From positions 868,001-932,000 of the forward strand of contig NZ_JAIUCZ020000001.1 in the NCBI RefSeq assembly GCF_020176955.2: a stretch of 64,000 nucleotides of DNA, in the 5' to 3' direction. The DNA comes from Nocardia sp. alder85J. Lineage in GTDB: Bacteria; Actinomycetota; Actinomycetes; Mycobacteriales; Mycobacteriaceae. The notes under the pieces were generated by a model that made no database searches, was not told the DNA's origin, and saw nothing but the letters and a program-made list of their open reading frames with translations. Below are positions 44,605 through 53,194 of the stretch, one piece after another. Made by a program: the position numbers and the translations under genes. Position 1 is the stretch's first letter. Every line of letters begins with the position of its first letter.

Positions 44605-46149
44605 ATGCGGGACCGTGTCGAGGAACTCGGCAGGATCAAACTCTCGGTGCTGGAGGGGCCGGACCCGGCCGCCACCCAGCGCCAGCACGACAAGGGCAAA
44701 CTGACCGCCCGCGAGCGGATCGACCTGCTGCTCGACCCGGGCTCGTTCCAGGAGATCGAGGGCCTGCGCCGGCATCTGGCCACCGGCTTCGGGCTCGAGG
44801 AGCGCCGCATCTACACCGACGGCGTGGTGACCGGCTGGGGCACCGTCGAGGGCCGCACGGTCTTCGTCTTCGCCCAGGACTTCCGGATCCTCGGCGGCGC
44901 GCTGGGGGAGGCGCACGCGCAGAAGATCCACAAGATCATGGATCTGGCGCTGTCCGCCGGCGCTCCGCTGGTCGGCCTCTACGACGGCGCGGGCGCCCGC
45001 ATCCAGGAAGGTGTCGGCGCGCTGGCCGGATTCGGCGGCATCTTCGCCCGCAACACCCGCGCCTCCGGGGTGATCCCGCAGATCAGCGTGATCCTCGGCC
45101 CGTGCGCCGGCGGCGCCGCCTACAGCCCGGCGCTCACCGATTTCGTGTTCATGGTGCGCGAGACCGCGCAGATCTTCATCACCGGCCCGGACGTGGTGGC
45201 GGCCGTCACCGGCGAGCAGGTGACGATGAACGGTCTCGGCGGCGCGGACATCCATGCGCACGACACCGGCGTCACCCACTTCACCTACGACGACGAGCCG
45301 AGCTGCCTGCACGATGTGCGACACCTGCTGTCGCTGCTGCCGGCCAACAACCGGGAGCAGCCGCCGGCGGTGCCGTGCACCGATCCGGAGGACCGGCGCA
45401 GCGAACAGCTGTACGACCTGGTGCCCGTCGACGGCAACCGCCCGTACCCCATGCGCGCGGTGATCGAGGAGATCGTCGACGACGGCGAGATCTTCGAGGT
45501 ACACGAGCACTGGGCCACGAATGTGGTCTGTGCGCTGGCGCGGCTGGGCGGGCAGGTGGTCGGCATCGTCGCCAACCAGCCGAGCATGCTGGCCGGGGTG
45601 CTGGACATCACCGCCTCGGAGAAGGCGGCCCGCTTCGTGCAGACCTGCGACGCCTTCAACATCCCGCTGGTGACGCTGATCGACGTGCCCGGCTTCCTGC
45701 CGGGGGTGGCGCAGGAGCACGGCGGCATCATCCGGCACGGCGCGAAGTTGTTGTACGCCTACTGCAATGCGACCGTACCGCGGGTGTCGGTGGTGTTGCG
45801 CAAGTCCTACGGCGGCGCCTACATCGTGATGGATTCCCGGTCGATCGGCGCGGATCTGGCGCTGGCGTGGCCGAGCAACGAGATCGCCGTGATGGGTCCG
45901 GAGGGGGCGGCCAACGTGATCTTCAAGCGTGAGATCAATGCCGCCGACGATCCGGAGGCCATGCGGCAGTTGAAGATCAAGCAATACCGCAGCGAGCTCA
46001 TCCATCCGTACTACGCGGCCGAGCGCGGGCTGATCGACGACGTGATCGACCCCGCCGACACCCGCCGGGTACTGATCCGCTCGCTGGCGATGCTGCGCAC
46101 CAAACATGCCGACCTGCCCATGCGGAAGCACGGCAACCCGCCGCAGTAA
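44605..46149 (+). CDS. acyl-CoA carboxylase carboxyltransferase (beta) subunit
   Basis: A 514-residue AccD/PccB-type carboxyltransferase made of two crotonase-fold halves. The first half holds GARIQEGVGALAGFGGIF and PCAGGAAYSPALTDFVFM (acyl-CoA oxyanion region). The second holds DVPGFLPGVAQEHGGIIRHG and KSYGGAYIVMDSRS. With the epsilon and alpha subunits it transfers CO2 from biotin to acetyl-, propionyl- or longer acyl-CoA to give malonyl- or methylmalonyl-type extender units. ATG 44605 (GTG 44602 possible) follows AGGAAGG. Substrate choice cannot be decided here; the location suggests supply to the lipid synthase. Confidence 0.95.
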   Translation: MRDRVEELGRIKLSVLEGPDPAATQRQHDKGKLTARERIDLLLDPGSFQEIEGLRRHLATGFGLEERRIYTDGVVTGWGTVEGRTVFVFAQDFRILGGALGEAHAQKIHKIMDLALSAGAPLVGLYDGAGARIQEGVGALAGFGGIFARNTRASGVIPQISVILGPCAGGAAYSPALTDFVFMVRETAQIFITGPDVVAAVTGEQVTMNGLGGADIHAHDTGVTHFTYDDEPSCLHDVRHLLSLLPANNREQPPAVPCTDPEDRRSEQLYDLVPVDGNRPYPMRAVIEEIVDDGEIFEVHEHWATNVVCALARLGGQVVGIVANQPSMLAGVLDITASEKAARFVQTCDAFNIPLVTLIDVPGFLPGVAQEHGGIIRHGAKLLYAYCNATVPRVSVVLRKSYGGAYIVMDSRSIGADLALAWPSNEIAVMGPEGAANVIFKREINAADDPEAMRQLKIKQYRSELIHPYYAAERGLIDDVIDPADTRRVLIRSLAMLRTKHADLPMRKHGNPPQ

Positions 46150-46183
46150 GCCTCTCCGCCAACAGAATTCGAGCGAGACAGTG

Positions 46184-46372
46184 ATGAACGAACCCATCGT
46201 ACGCATCGAGCGGGGCAACCCCGACGACCTCGAACTGGCCGCGGTGCTGATCGCACTCGCGGCGGTGGCGGCCCGGCCCGCCGCCGGCGACGACCAGCCC
46301 GCCCCGGTGCGCTGGCTGCGCCGGGAACGCCGTACCGCCTTCGTCGCCTCGCACAGCTGGGCCGCGGCATGA
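46184..46372 (+). CDS. acyl-CoA carboxylase epsilon subunit
   Basis: A 62-residue protein: [20 protein letters not shown] at the start, then a hydrophobic helix and a tail [13 protein letters not shown]. This is the AccE/epsilon pattern of actinobacterial acyl-CoA carboxylases, small proteins that stabilise or stimulate the alpha-beta complex. ATG 46184 is chosen (a GTG abuts at 46181). The stop overlaps the alpha-subunit start by 4 bases (ATGA). Confidence 0.85.
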   Translation: MNEPIVRIERGNPDDLELAAVLIALAAVAARPAAGDDQPAPVRWLRRERRTAFVASHSWAAA

Positions 46373-48159
46373 GCGGGGGAGCGGCGGCGCGGATCACGAA
46401 GGTGCTCATCGCGAATCGGGGTGAGATCGCGGTGCGTGTGATCCGGGCAGCGAAGGATGCCGGGATCGCCAGCGTCGCGGTGTATGCCGAGCCCGATGCC
46501 GAGGCGCCGTTCGTGCGTCTGGCCGACGAGGCGTTCGCGCTCGGTGGGCAGACCTCGGCGGAGTCGTATCTGGTGTTCGACAAGATTCTCCAGGCGGCGG
46601 CGAAGTCGGGTGCGGACGCGATCCATCCGGGGTACGGGTTTCTGTCGGAGAACGCGGATTTCGCGCAGGCGGTGCTCGATGCGGGTCTGATCTGGATCGG
46701 CCCGTCGCCGCAGTCGATTCGGGATCTGGGTGACAAGGTGACCGCGCGGCACATCGCCGAGCGGGCGAGCGCGCCGATGGCGGCGGGTACCAAGGATCCG
46801 GTGAAGGATGCGACCGAGGTGGTCGAGTTCGCGGAGGAATTCGGTGTTCCGGTGGCGATCAAGGCGGCGTTCGGTGGTGGTGGTCGTGGCATGAAGGTCG
46901 CGCATACCATCGAGGAGATTCCGGAGTTGTTCGAGTCGGCGACGCGTGAGGCGACCGCGGCGTTCGGCCGGGGTGAGTGTTTCGTGGAGCAGTATCTGGA
47001 CAAGGCCCGCCATGTGGAGGCGCAGGTGCTGGCCGATCAGCACGGCAACGTGATCGTGGTCGGTACTCGGGACTGCTCGTTGCAGCGCCGGTTCCAGAAG
47101 CTGGTCGAGGAGGCGCCCGCGCCGTTCCTGAGCGATGAGGTCCGGGCCGAGATCCACGAGTCGGCGAAGCGGATCTGCCGGGAGGCCGGTTATTACGGCG
47201 CGGGCACCGTGGAATATCTGGTGCAGGGCGAGACGGTGTCGTTCCTCGAGGTCAACACCCGCCTCCAGGTGGAGCACCCGGTCACCGAGGAGACCGCGGG
47301 CATCGACCTGGTGCGGCAGCAGTTCCGGATCGCCAACGGCGAGGAGCTGGAGATCAAGGAAGACCCGACCCCGCGCGGGCACGCCATCGAGTTCCGGATC
47401 AACGGTGAGGACGCCGGCCGCAACTTCCTGCCGTCACCGGGCCCGGTGCGGGTGTACCGCGAACCGTCGGGTCCGGGTGTGCGCGTGGATTCCGGCGTGG
47501 TCCAGGGTAGTTCGATCAGCGGCCGATTCGACTCGATGCTCGCCAAGCTGATCGTCTGGGGTGAGACCCGGGAACAGGCGTTGCAGCGGTCGCGCCGTGC
47601 GCTGGCGGAGTACCGGATCGAGGGTCTGGCCACCGTGCTGCCGTTCCACCGGCACATCGTGGAGCATCCCGCCTTCGTCGGGGACGGCTCCTCGTTCGAG
47701 GTCTACACCCGGTGGATCGAGACCGATTGGACGAATATCGTTGCGCCGCACACCGATACCGACCCGCTCGAGGAAGCGGACGAGGCCCGCCGCACGGTCC
47801 TCGTCGAGGTCGCCGGCCGCCGCCTCGAGGTGTCGCTGCCGTCCCGCTTCGAGGTGGCCGCCCCGGCCACGAACGGCGGCAACGGGATCACGGCGCCGCG
47901 GAAGAAACAGCGCAAGCGCGCCGGCGGGTCCGCCGCCGGCGCCTCCGGTGACGCGGTGACGGCGCCGATGCAGGGCACGGTAGTGAAAGTAGCCGTGGCG
48001 GAGGGCGATTCGGTGGCCGCGGGCGATCTGATCGCGGTCCTGGAGGCGATGAAGATGGAGAACCCGATCAACGCCCACAAGGCCGGTGTGGTGACCGGCC
48101 TGTCCGTGGCGGTCGGGTCGGCGATCACCCAGGGCAGTGTGCTGACCGAACTCGAGTGA
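46369..48159 (+). CDS. acyl-CoA carboxylase alpha subunit (biotin carboxylase + BCCP)
   Basis: A 596-residue AccA-type protein. The biotin carboxylase part (about 6-455) has [18 protein letters not shown], the ATP-grasp glycine loop [11 protein letters not shown] and [15 protein letters not shown]. The biotin carrier domain (about 525-596) ends with EAMKMENP, Lys562 being the biotinylation site. It carboxylates biotin with bicarbonate and ATP. The first half uses noticeably more T- and G-ending codons than the second half and the neighbouring genes, perhaps from recombination with a housekeeping paralogue. Confidence 0.95.
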   Translation: MSGGAAARITKVLIANRGEIAVRVIRAAKDAGIASVAVYAEPDAEAPFVRLADEAFALGGQTSAESYLVFDKILQAAAKSGADAIHPGYGFLSENADFAQAVLDAGLIWIGPSPQSIRDLGDKVTARHIAERASAPMAAGTKDPVKDATEVVEFAEEFGVPVAIKAAFGGGGRGMKVAHTIEEIPELFESATREATAAFGRGECFVEQYLDKARHVEAQVLADQHGNVIVVGTRDCSLQRRFQKLVEEAPAPFLSDEVRAEIHESAKRICREAGYYGAGTVEYLVQGETVSFLEVNTRLQVEHPVTEETAGIDLVRQQFRIANGEELEIKEDPTPRGHAIEFRINGEDAGRNFLPSPGPVRVYREPSGPGVRVDSGVVQGSSISGRFDSMLAKLIVWGETREQALQRSRRALAEYRIEGLATVLPFHRHIVEHPAFVGDGSSFEVYTRWIETDWTNIVAPHTDTDPLEEADEARRTVLVEVAGRRLEVSLPSRFEVAAPATNGGNGITAPRKKQRKRAGGSAAGASGDAVTAPMQGTVVKVAVAEGDSVAAGDLIAVLEAMKMENPINAHKAGVVTGLSVAVGSAITQGSVLTELE

Positions 48160-48217
48160 GTCGCGGCGGCTCTCGCGCGCATGGTTTCGGATCGGTTCCG
48201 TCCTCGGAGTTGGTGAT

Positions 48218-49255
48218 TCACGGTCTCTCCGGTTCGTCGATGGTGAGATCGTCTGCCGGGTGGGGTGTTTCGCGGCGCCTGGTGAAGAACAGCGCCGCCT
48301 CGGTGATCGCCGCCTCGATCGGGCGGGGTTCCCAGCCGAGTTCGCGTTCGGCTTTCGAATGATCCAGCGGGGTCATGATGTATATCAGCCGCATCGTCGT
48401 GCGGGTGATGCGAACGTCCTTGCCGGTGACCCGGGCGACCAGCTCACCGAGGAGCCCGGCGGCGGCCGCCACGGGCCGGGGTATGCCGTGTCTCGGGGGC
48501 GCGGCGCCGGTCACCGACGCGGCGAGATCCAGTAGTTCCCGCACGCTGCGATACCCCGCCGAGACGATGTAGCGCTCGCCGGGTCTCCCGCGTTCGCCCG
48601 CCAGTACCAGTGCCTGTGCCGCATCACGGATTCCGACCACTTCGGCCGCGGCGCCGCGCATGTAGAAGGGCAGCTTGCCGCGCGCGGCCGCGGCGACGAA
48701 GCCGCCGTGCGGCGTGGGTAGGAAGTCGCGGTCACCGTAGGTGTTGGCGACGCACATCGCGACCGCCGGCAGACCGCGGTCACGGAAGTAGCCGAGCACC
48801 AGGTCCTCGGCCTCGATGCGGGAACGGACGTAGGCGCCGCCGCGGCGCGCCCAGTTGTGCGGCCCCGAGTCCTCGCGGACCAGGCCGTCCCCGATCGGCA
48901 GCGTCGCCACCGAACTGGTGAACACGAACCGCGCCAACCCGGCGTCGGCCGCGACGTCGAGCACCGTCCGCAGGCAGCGCACATTGGTGTGGAACAGCCG
49001 ATCGGCGTCACGCAGCCAGGGCCGGGCATCGACGACGCAATAGTAGACGACCGCACAACCCGCCATCGCCGCCCGCAGCGCTTCCCGATCCTCGAGGTCA
49101 CCGACGACGTACTCGACATCCAGGTCATCGAGCGCGCGACGAGAACTCGTCGCCCGCACCATGACCCGGACCTGCTCGCCCTGCTCGACCAGTAACCGCG
49201 TGACATGCGATCCGAGGAAGCCGCTGGCGCCGATCACCAGATGCCGGGCGCTCAC
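48218..49255 (-). CDS. NAD-dependent epimerase/dehydratase, dihydroflavonol-reductase-like, catalytic Lys replaced
   Basis: A 345-residue extended-SDR protein starting at GTG: HLVIGASGFLGSHVTRLL (cofactor loop), VVGDLEDREAL, then VFTSSVATLP with the catalytic Ser/Thr region. The active-site tyrosine is in AYVRSRIEAE. The expected YxxxK is YxxxR (Tyr142, Arg146); the DNA reads CGC at that codon, so a conservative K-to-R change is real in this sequence. It may act on hydroxy/keto lipids or sterols. It is convergent with the carboxylase operon (58-base gap). Confidence 0.85.
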   Translation of the reverse strand: MSARHLVIGASGFLGSHVTRLLVEQGEQVRVMVRATSSRRALDDLDVEYVVGDLEDREALRAAMAGCAVVYYCVVDARPWLRDADRLFHTNVRCLRTVLDVAADAGLARFVFTSSVATLPIGDGLVREDSGPHNWARRGGAYVRSRIEAEDLVLGYFRDRGLPAVAMCVANTYGDRDFLPTPHGGFVAAAARGKLPFYMRGAAAEVVGIRDAAQALVLAGERGRPGERYIVSAGYRSVRELLDLAASVTGAAPPRHGIPRPVAAAAGLLGELVARVTGKDVRITRTTMRLIYIMTPLDHSKAERELGWEPRPIEAAITEAALFFTRRRETPHPADDLTIDEPERP

Positions 49256-49416
49256 GCGCGCACCTCACGCCGGTCGTCCACGGCCGTTCCGCCGCAGCGC
49301 CGTTCGCGTCGACAAGGGGCGGCATTGTCGGTGACGACCATGGATCTCCGATCTGAATACTATTGTGGGGCAGTGGTGTTCGAGGAGAGTGGGACGGTGG
49401 GCCGACATGGGCTGCG

Positions 49417-49866
49417 TCAGTCGAAGCTGGTGATGAGCCGGGTGGATCGGAAGGTGCGACGGCTGATGCGCCAGCCGTCGCGGGTGCGGACGAGCCGGTC
49501 CTCGTAGTGGCCGACGCCGTCGATCCAGTCCTTCCGCTCGCCGGTCAGGACCTGGATCGTGTGGACGTAGGTGGTGGCGGTGGCGAGGTCACCGTCCGGT
49601 TCCACCACCATGTTCGTGAGCATGTGCTTCGTGGACGCCATGCCCGCATGCGCGGCGATCATGAACTCCGTGAGCCCGGCGGCGTCCGCCCACCGGCCGA
49701 TCTCGCCGTAGTCGGTCTGCGCGTCGGCGGTGAAACAGGTCCGCAACAGCTTCCAGTCCTTCGTGTCGATGGCGGTGGCGTATCGGATCAGCACCGCACC
49801 GATGTCGTCGCGATCGGTCCGCCTATCACGATCGACGGGGCCGGGTGCGGTGGGGTTCGAGGTCAT
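49417..49866 (-). CDS. SnoaL-like (NTF2-fold) protein
   Basis: A 149-residue protein from ATG 49866. The pattern DIGAVLIRYATAIDTKDWKL then CFTADAQTDYGE and a C-terminal GHYEDRLVRTRDGWRISRR matches the SnoaL_4/nuclear-transport-factor-2-like fold found in small cyclases, dehydratases and isomerases and in aromatic dioxygenase beta-like proteins. The activity is unknown. The upstream region carries a GACACGTGTCTAGAC element resembling the TetR-linked repeats at 17711-17769. Confidence 0.85.
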   Translation of the reverse strand: MTSNPTAPGPVDRDRRTDRDDIGAVLIRYATAIDTKDWKLLRTCFTADAQTDYGEIGRWADAAGLTEFMIAAHAGMASTKHMLTNMVVEPDGDLATATTYVHTIQVLTGERKDWIDGVGHYEDRLVRTRDGWRISRRTFRSTRLITSFD

Positions 49867-49889
49867 GTACTGACGATGACCTTGAATTG

Positions 49890-49903
49890 GACACGTGTCT
49901 AGA
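49890..49903. promoter_or_regulatory. palindromic operator-like element upstream of SnoaL-like gene
   Basis: GACACGTGTC (49890-49899) is a perfect 10-bp palindrome overlapping TCTAGA (49898-49903), 24 bases before the start of the minus-strand gene. The ACACGTGTCTAGA string differs by one base from ACACCTGTCTAGA in the FAD monooxygenase/tetR gap (from 17741). A shared TetR-type regulator is possible. Confidence 0.4.
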
Positions 49904-49927
49904 CGTTGGTCAAAATTCTCGGCGCGA

Positions 49928-50224
49928 ATGACGATCGGAGGGCCGGCCCGGCATCCCGATCCGGTGCCGTCGCGCTGGCCGAAACCGGCGGACGGCTGGA
50001 CGCTGACCATCGAGGGCGACCCGTCGATGCGCACCCACTTCTTCGCCCTGGCCGGCTTCTCCCGCCCCACCTCCCCGGCCGAGCACGCGCGCTCGGCCAG
50101 TGTCGCCACCGCGATGCAGATCCTCAACGCGGTTCCTGCGGTCTGTGACGCTCCGCCCGGATTCGCCACGGCCGCAACACTTCCCCTGATCCACAGCCAT
50201 GGCGGATTCGCTCGCCGCCGAGAC
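49928..50224 (+). pseudogene. C-terminal fragment of a dihydrodipicolinate-reductase-like protein
   Basis: The open frame encodes WPKPADGWTLTIEGDPSM, then AEHARSASVATAMQILNAVP and AVCDAPPGFATAATLPLI. This matches, from memory, the C-terminal 100 residues of mycobacterial/nocardial DapB-like (2,4-diaminopentanoate dehydrogenase-like) proteins. The NAD-binding N-terminal 250 residues are absent upstream, where the SnoaL-like gene promoter lies. It is probably a deletion remnant. The frame remains open to 50371 but loses family resemblance after about 50210. Confidence 0.6.
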
Positions 50225-50431
50225 GTCATCGGAGCAGTTGCGGCACCGTGGATTCCAGCAGATCCGCGATCTCGGTTTCGCCGCCGGCGCCGCCGGGGCG
50301 GTGATCGCCCTGATCACCGCGATCGTCATGCGCCGCGGACGCACCCCGCCACCGGCGGAACTCCGCACTGAACCCACTGAGCCGCCGTGCCTTTCCGGCC
50401 GGAGTGCCCGGCCGGTCGGGCGAATCGCGGA

Positions 50432-50674
50432 TCAGGCCAGGCAGGGCGTGGAGAAGAAGGAGCCGGTGGGAGGCAGGCAGGTGGCGGGGTCCGGTTTGCC
50501 GAACAGCAGCAGGCTGACGGGTGTCGGCACCTGGTCGGTGGTCACCTGATCGGTGACCGGCTGGTCGTCGGCCGGCGTCAAGGGAACGCCGGCGGCGGCG
50601 AGACCGGTGGACAGGCCGAGGGCGACGGTGATCGTAGCGACGGCTGTCGCGATGCGCAGCACGATGTGCTTCAT
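50432..50674 (-). CDS. small secreted protein of unknown function
   Basis: An 80-residue protein with a clear signal peptide (KHIVLRIATAVATITVALGL, cleavage near LAAAG). The mature part is about 50 residues with a TDQV repeat and two cysteines (66, 78) that could form a disulfide: a Nocardia-type short exported peptide with no named family. ATG 50674 follows GGAG with a 6-base gap. Overlapping open frames on the other strand lack such features. Confidence 0.55.
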   Translation of the reverse strand: MKHIVLRIATAVATITVALGLSTGLAAAGVPLTPADDQPVTDQVTTDQVPTPVSLLLFGKPDPATCLPPTGSFFSTPCLA

Positions 50675-51060
50675 GGTGTACTCCAGTGCCATCCCGAGCA
50701 CCACGACGATTGAACCACGAACCTCCATCACCGGACAATGCCCCGGATAGCGGCCGTCGCGGCGCTGCACGGTGATCAGTCCGGGCTGCAACAGATCTCG
50801 TCGAGGCGGTGCTCGGGCCGATCAGCGCGGGACCCGACCGCCTTGCTGCTGAGTTCGGATTCGGCGATGTACCGGGCGAAACAGTCCGGTGGAAATACGG
50901 TATCGGTGAATATCTGACGAAAGACGCCGGTCGTCACCGGACCACCCTCGAGGAGTCCCGCCGGGGCACAGACTTGCGACAACCGTCGAGTGCCTCGAGA
51001 AGTACTGCGGCGGCTCACAGTGGGACCGAGGTCCGGCAGGCGCGGTGGGCCCGCCGGACC
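50675..51060. other. 386-bp intergenic region
   Basis: No supported gene. Open frames on both strands here have no family resemblance. The left part is presumably the promoter of the small secreted protein. The right end contains the terminator of the minus-strand lipid operon (51028-51062). Confidence 0.55.
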
Positions 51061-51062
51061 TC
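51028..51062 (-). terminator. hairpin at the end of the FAAL/desaturase operon
   Basis: GAGGTCCGGC (51028-51037) pairs perfectly over 10 bp with GCCGGACCTC (51053-51062) around a 15-base loop, at the stop codon of the last minus-strand gene. Confidence 0.6.
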
Positions 51063-51921
51063 AGCCGTGCACCGGACGTGAGGACCGAACATCCGGTGCG
51101 GTCCGGTCGACGCGGTCGAGGAACTGCCGCAGCAGTTCGGTGATCGCGTCGGGTTGTTCCAGCGAGCTGCTGTGGCCGCAGGCGGGAAGGGTGTGCAGTT
51201 CGGCGCCGGGGATGAGGGCTGCCAGGCGGTGCGATTCGGCGGGCGGGGTGGCACGGTCGTCCGCGCCGACCACGACCAGGGTGGGGACGGTGATCGCGGG
51301 GATCTCGTGGGCCGTGGGTGCGCGGTCGGCGACGCCGAACAGGGCCCGGCGGATCGCGGCGTGGTCGAGGGCGCGCAGCCGGGTGGCCCATTCGTCGACG
51401 GTGGCGCGTCCGGTGGCGGTGGCCAGGAAGTGCGGGCCGAACAGGTGCCGGGCGACCCGGCTCTTGATGGGGCGCAGGCCGAAATGGCGCAGCACCCAGG
51501 CCATCGTCTTGTATTCGCCGCCCTTGTCGGATCTTTCGGCGTCGGCGCTGGTGTCGAGCAGGGTCAGGGAGCGCAGCAGGTCGCCGTGCCGGGCCGCGAG
51601 CCGCTGGCCGACGAAGCCGCCCATGGACAGGCCCACCCAGTGCACCGGGCCGAGGCCGAGCGACTCGATGACGCCGCGGGCGTCGCCGGTGAGGGTGTCC
51701 ATGTCGTAACCGGTTGCGGTGGGCGGGGTTTCGCCCTGCCCGCGCCAATCGATGGTGACACAGCGGTAGTCGTGCCGCAGGGCCTCGATCTGCGCGCGGA
51801 ACATCCAGCCGCCGAACAGCAGTCCGTGCCCGAACACGACGGCCGGGGCGTCCGGTCGGCCGGTGGGGGCGCCGGTGTCGGTGTAGGCGATCGGGCTGCC
51901 GTCGATGGTCACGGTGGGCAC
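51061..51921 (-). CDS. alpha/beta hydrolase
   Basis: A 286-residue hydrolase starting at GTG: VFGHGLLFGGWMFRAQIEAL, DWRGQGETPP, the nucleophile elbow VGLSMGGFVGQRLA (Ser99), an Asp in VVGADDRATPP and a final His in PACGHSSSLEQPD. All triad residues are visible. It resembles haloperoxidase, lactonase and ester-hydrolase branches. As the last gene of the minus-strand operon it could cleave the finished lipid ester or thioester. It lies 46 bases downstream of the P450. Confidence 0.87.
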   Translation of the reverse strand: MPTVTIDGSPIAYTDTGAPTGRPDAPAVVFGHGLLFGGWMFRAQIEALRHDYRCVTIDWRGQGETPPTATGYDMDTLTGDARGVIESLGLGPVHWVGLSMGGFVGQRLAARHGDLLRSLTLLDTSADAERSDKGGEYKTMAWVLRHFGLRPIKSRVARHLFGPHFLATATGRATVDEWATRLRALDHAAIRRALFGVADRAPTAHEIPAITVPTLVVVGADDRATPPAESHRLAALIPGAELHTLPACGHSSSLEQPDAITELLRQFLDRVDRTAPDVRSSRPVHG

Positions 51922-51967
51922 GGGATCCTCGTTCCTGGTGATGAGATGAGAACTGGCGCAGCTGGAT

Positions 51968-53176
51968 TCACACCGAGATGGTCAGGCGGGCGGGCCCGCG
52001 GACGTTGATGCGGCCGTTGCGCTCCAGTTCGAGCAGCTCGGCGCCGGGGAAGCGGCTGACGAAGGCGGTGAAGGCGATCCGCGCCTCCAGCCGGGCCAGC
52101 GTCGCGCCGAGGCAGTGGTGGATGCCGGCGCCGAAACACAGATGGCGGCCCGCGTCCGGACGGTCCAGCCGCAGCCGGTCGGCGTCCTCGCCCCAGAACG
52201 CCGGATCGCGCGCGGCCGCCCCCAGGCAGGCCACCACCCAACTGCCCGCGGGGATCTCGGCGCCGGCCGCGACGAACGGCGTCACCGCCACCCGGCGCAT
52301 CAGCTGGACCGGGGTGTCGTAGCGCAGCAGTTCCTCGACGGCATTGGCGGCCAGCTCCGGATCGGTCCGCAGCCGGTGGGCCTCGCCGGGATGGCGCAGC
52401 AGCGCGAGGATGCCGTTCGCGAGCAGATTCACCGTGGTCTCGTGACCGGCGATGTAGAGCAGGACCACCTGGGCGGCAAGCTCGTTCGCGTCCAGGACGT
52501 CACCGTCGTGTTCGGCGGCGATCAGACTGGTGAGCACGTCGTCGGCGAGATGTGCCCGCTTCCAGGCGATCAGGTCGCCGACGAGGGCGAGCACCTCGGC
52601 GTCCGCGGCCCGGATCCGGGCCTGGAGCTCCGGATCCGGCAGCGGTTCCAGCGCCAGTGCCAGGACGCCGACCAGTTCCCGCAGCCGGGCGCCGTCGAGC
52701 AGCGGAATGCCCAGCAGTTCCGAGATCACGGCGAAGGGGAGCGGAAAGGCGAACTCCGCCAGCACATCCGCGCCACCGGCGGCGGCGATCCGGTCCAGGG
52801 CGGCGTGGACGTGGTGCTCGATGCGCGGTTGCAGCGCCTGGATCGCCCGCGGGCCGAACGCCTTCGCGACCAGCCGCCGCAGCCGGGTGTGGTCGGGAGG
52901 ATCCTGGTCCAGCAGTGACAGTCCGCCCATGATGCGGTTGCGTTTGCCGAGTGTGCCGCTGTCGCTCTTCCAGGTCGGCAGGCGGGTCAGGTGCCGTTCG
53001 TCGACCGATTGCGCCGAACGTTGCAGCGCGGCCACGTCCGTGTGGCGGGAGACGATCCAGAAGCCCAGCGGATGTTCGTGTACCGGCGCCAGCTCCCGCA
53101 AGCGGCGGTACTGGGGATAGGGATCCTCGGCGAAGCCGGGAGCGAACGGGTCGAAGACGATGGAATCGGCGGACAC
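51968..53176 (-). CDS. cytochrome P450
   Basis: A 402-residue soluble bacterial P450 starting at GTG: I-helix AGHETT, ExxR in EELLRYDTPVQ, heme loop FGAGIHHCLGATLAR with Cys355. It probably hydroxylates or otherwise oxidises the acyl chain made by the operon; redox partners are not adjacent. The gene begins 18 bases after the FAAL-hotdog stop. Confidence 0.93.
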   Translation of the reverse strand: MSADSIVFDPFAPGFAEDPYPQYRRLRELAPVHEHPLGFWIVSRHTDVAALQRSAQSVDERHLTRLPTWKSDSGTLGKRNRIMGGLSLLDQDPPDHTRLRRLVAKAFGPRAIQALQPRIEHHVHAALDRIAAAGGADVLAEFAFPLPFAVISELLGIPLLDGARLRELVGVLALALEPLPDPELQARIRAADAEVLALVGDLIAWKRAHLADDVLTSLIAAEHDGDVLDANELAAQVVLLYIAGHETTVNLLANGILALLRHPGEAHRLRTDPELAANAVEELLRYDTPVQLMRRVAVTPFVAAGAEIPAGSWVVACLGAAARDPAFWGEDADRLRLDRPDAGRHLCFGAGIHHCLGATLARLEARIAFTAFVSRFPGAELLELERNGRINVRGPARLTISV

Positions 53177-53194
53177 GAATTCGCTCCCCCCGCT

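Noticed and set aside
50199..50549. Plus-strand 116-codon frame with a hydrophobic helix
   Set aside because: It overlaps the DapB-like remnant and lies antisense to the better supported small secreted protein; its second half has no protein-like character.
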